Assembly: GCF_000427445.1 (NCBI RefSeq)
Contig: NZ_KE386496.1
Location: 3,698,004-3,762,003, forward strand
Direction: 5' to 3'
DNA length: 64,000 nucleotides
From: Methylocapsa acidiphila B2
GTDB taxonomy: Bacteria; Pseudomonadota; Alphaproteobacteria; Rhizobiales; Beijerinckiaceae
Below, one piece after another: positions 63,958 through 64,000 of this stretch. A program made the translations under genes and the position numbers. Every line of letters starts with the position of its first letter. Within the stretch, counting starts at the first letter, position 1. The notes beneath the pieces are model-generated. The model saw nothing but the letters and a program-made list of their open reading frames with translations, was not told the DNA's origin and searched no databases.

Positions 63958-64000
63958 AGCGATTTATCCGACATCTTACGAGAACTCGCTCCAACTCGTT

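Overview
The window looks like a chromosomal segment of a methylotrophic alphaproteobacterium of the Hyphomicrobiales, most plausibly the Methylocystaceae/Beijerinckiaceae. This is inferred, not tested by any search. The reasons are high GC with alphaproteobacterial gene orders (YggS-leuS-lptE-holA; atpHAGDC without F0 genes; fxsA next to timA-mltA-smr), genes for PQQ synthesis (pqqA, pqqD, pqqE), a homospermidine synthase and a Tat-type OpgD.

Layout. 1-5.9 kb: 3' end of an ABC-F ATPase (Uup), small stress/membrane proteins (DUF3833, CsbD, DUF3309), one IS5-type element, a fossil of a second uup 3' end, and ampH sandwiched between a decayed and an intact copy of a DUF4239-type gene with its promoter region. 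6-14.6 kb: carbonic anhydrase, CBS protein, patatin, lolA, a candidate small RNA with C-rich loops, xthA, cNMP-binding protein, OmpR-type regulator, L,D-transpeptidase, methyltransferase, YggS. 14.8-24.2 kb: leuS-lptE-holA and the F1 ATP synthase operon. 24.3-26 kb: two tiny exported/membrane proteins, one made of tandem 15-residue repeats, and a PfkB sugar/nucleoside kinase.

26.4-34.8 kb is the accessory zone: a second IS5 copy, apparently identical and inverted relative to the first; an Abi_C abortive-infection gene overlapping a tyrosine recombinase; a DUF2188 protein; a core-like NMT1-type ABC transporter; and a visibly AT-richer 598-residue ATPase fused to a TOPRIM/DUF4435-like C-terminus. 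The last is the best candidate for an uncharacterised single-protein defence system.

34.8-44.9 kb: a NarL-type two-component pair, an SRPBCC protein, DUF2380, a creatininase-fold enzyme, a GAF-Fis regulator, an outer-membrane porin preceded by two 17-bp operator-like sites 30 bp apart, a GNAT protein and opgD. 45.7-49.3 kb: a polyamine module (ornithine decarboxylase, GNAT, homospermidine synthase). 49.4-57.1 kb: LprI-like protein, indolepyruvate ferredoxin oxidoreductase, a secreted orphan, pqqE-pqqD-pqqA (a 25-residue PqqA is present; pqqB and pqqC are not in the locus) and leuD. 57.5-64 kb: arylsulfatase, zinc metallopeptidase, Smr, MltA, Tim44-like protein and FxsA.

Most of the window is housekeeping sequence. 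The features most worth follow-up are the ATPase-TOPRIM fusion, the Abi_C/recombinase overlap, the candidate sRNA at 9.9 kb, the repeat peptide at 24.7 kb and the two duplication fossils at 2.8 and 3.6 kb.
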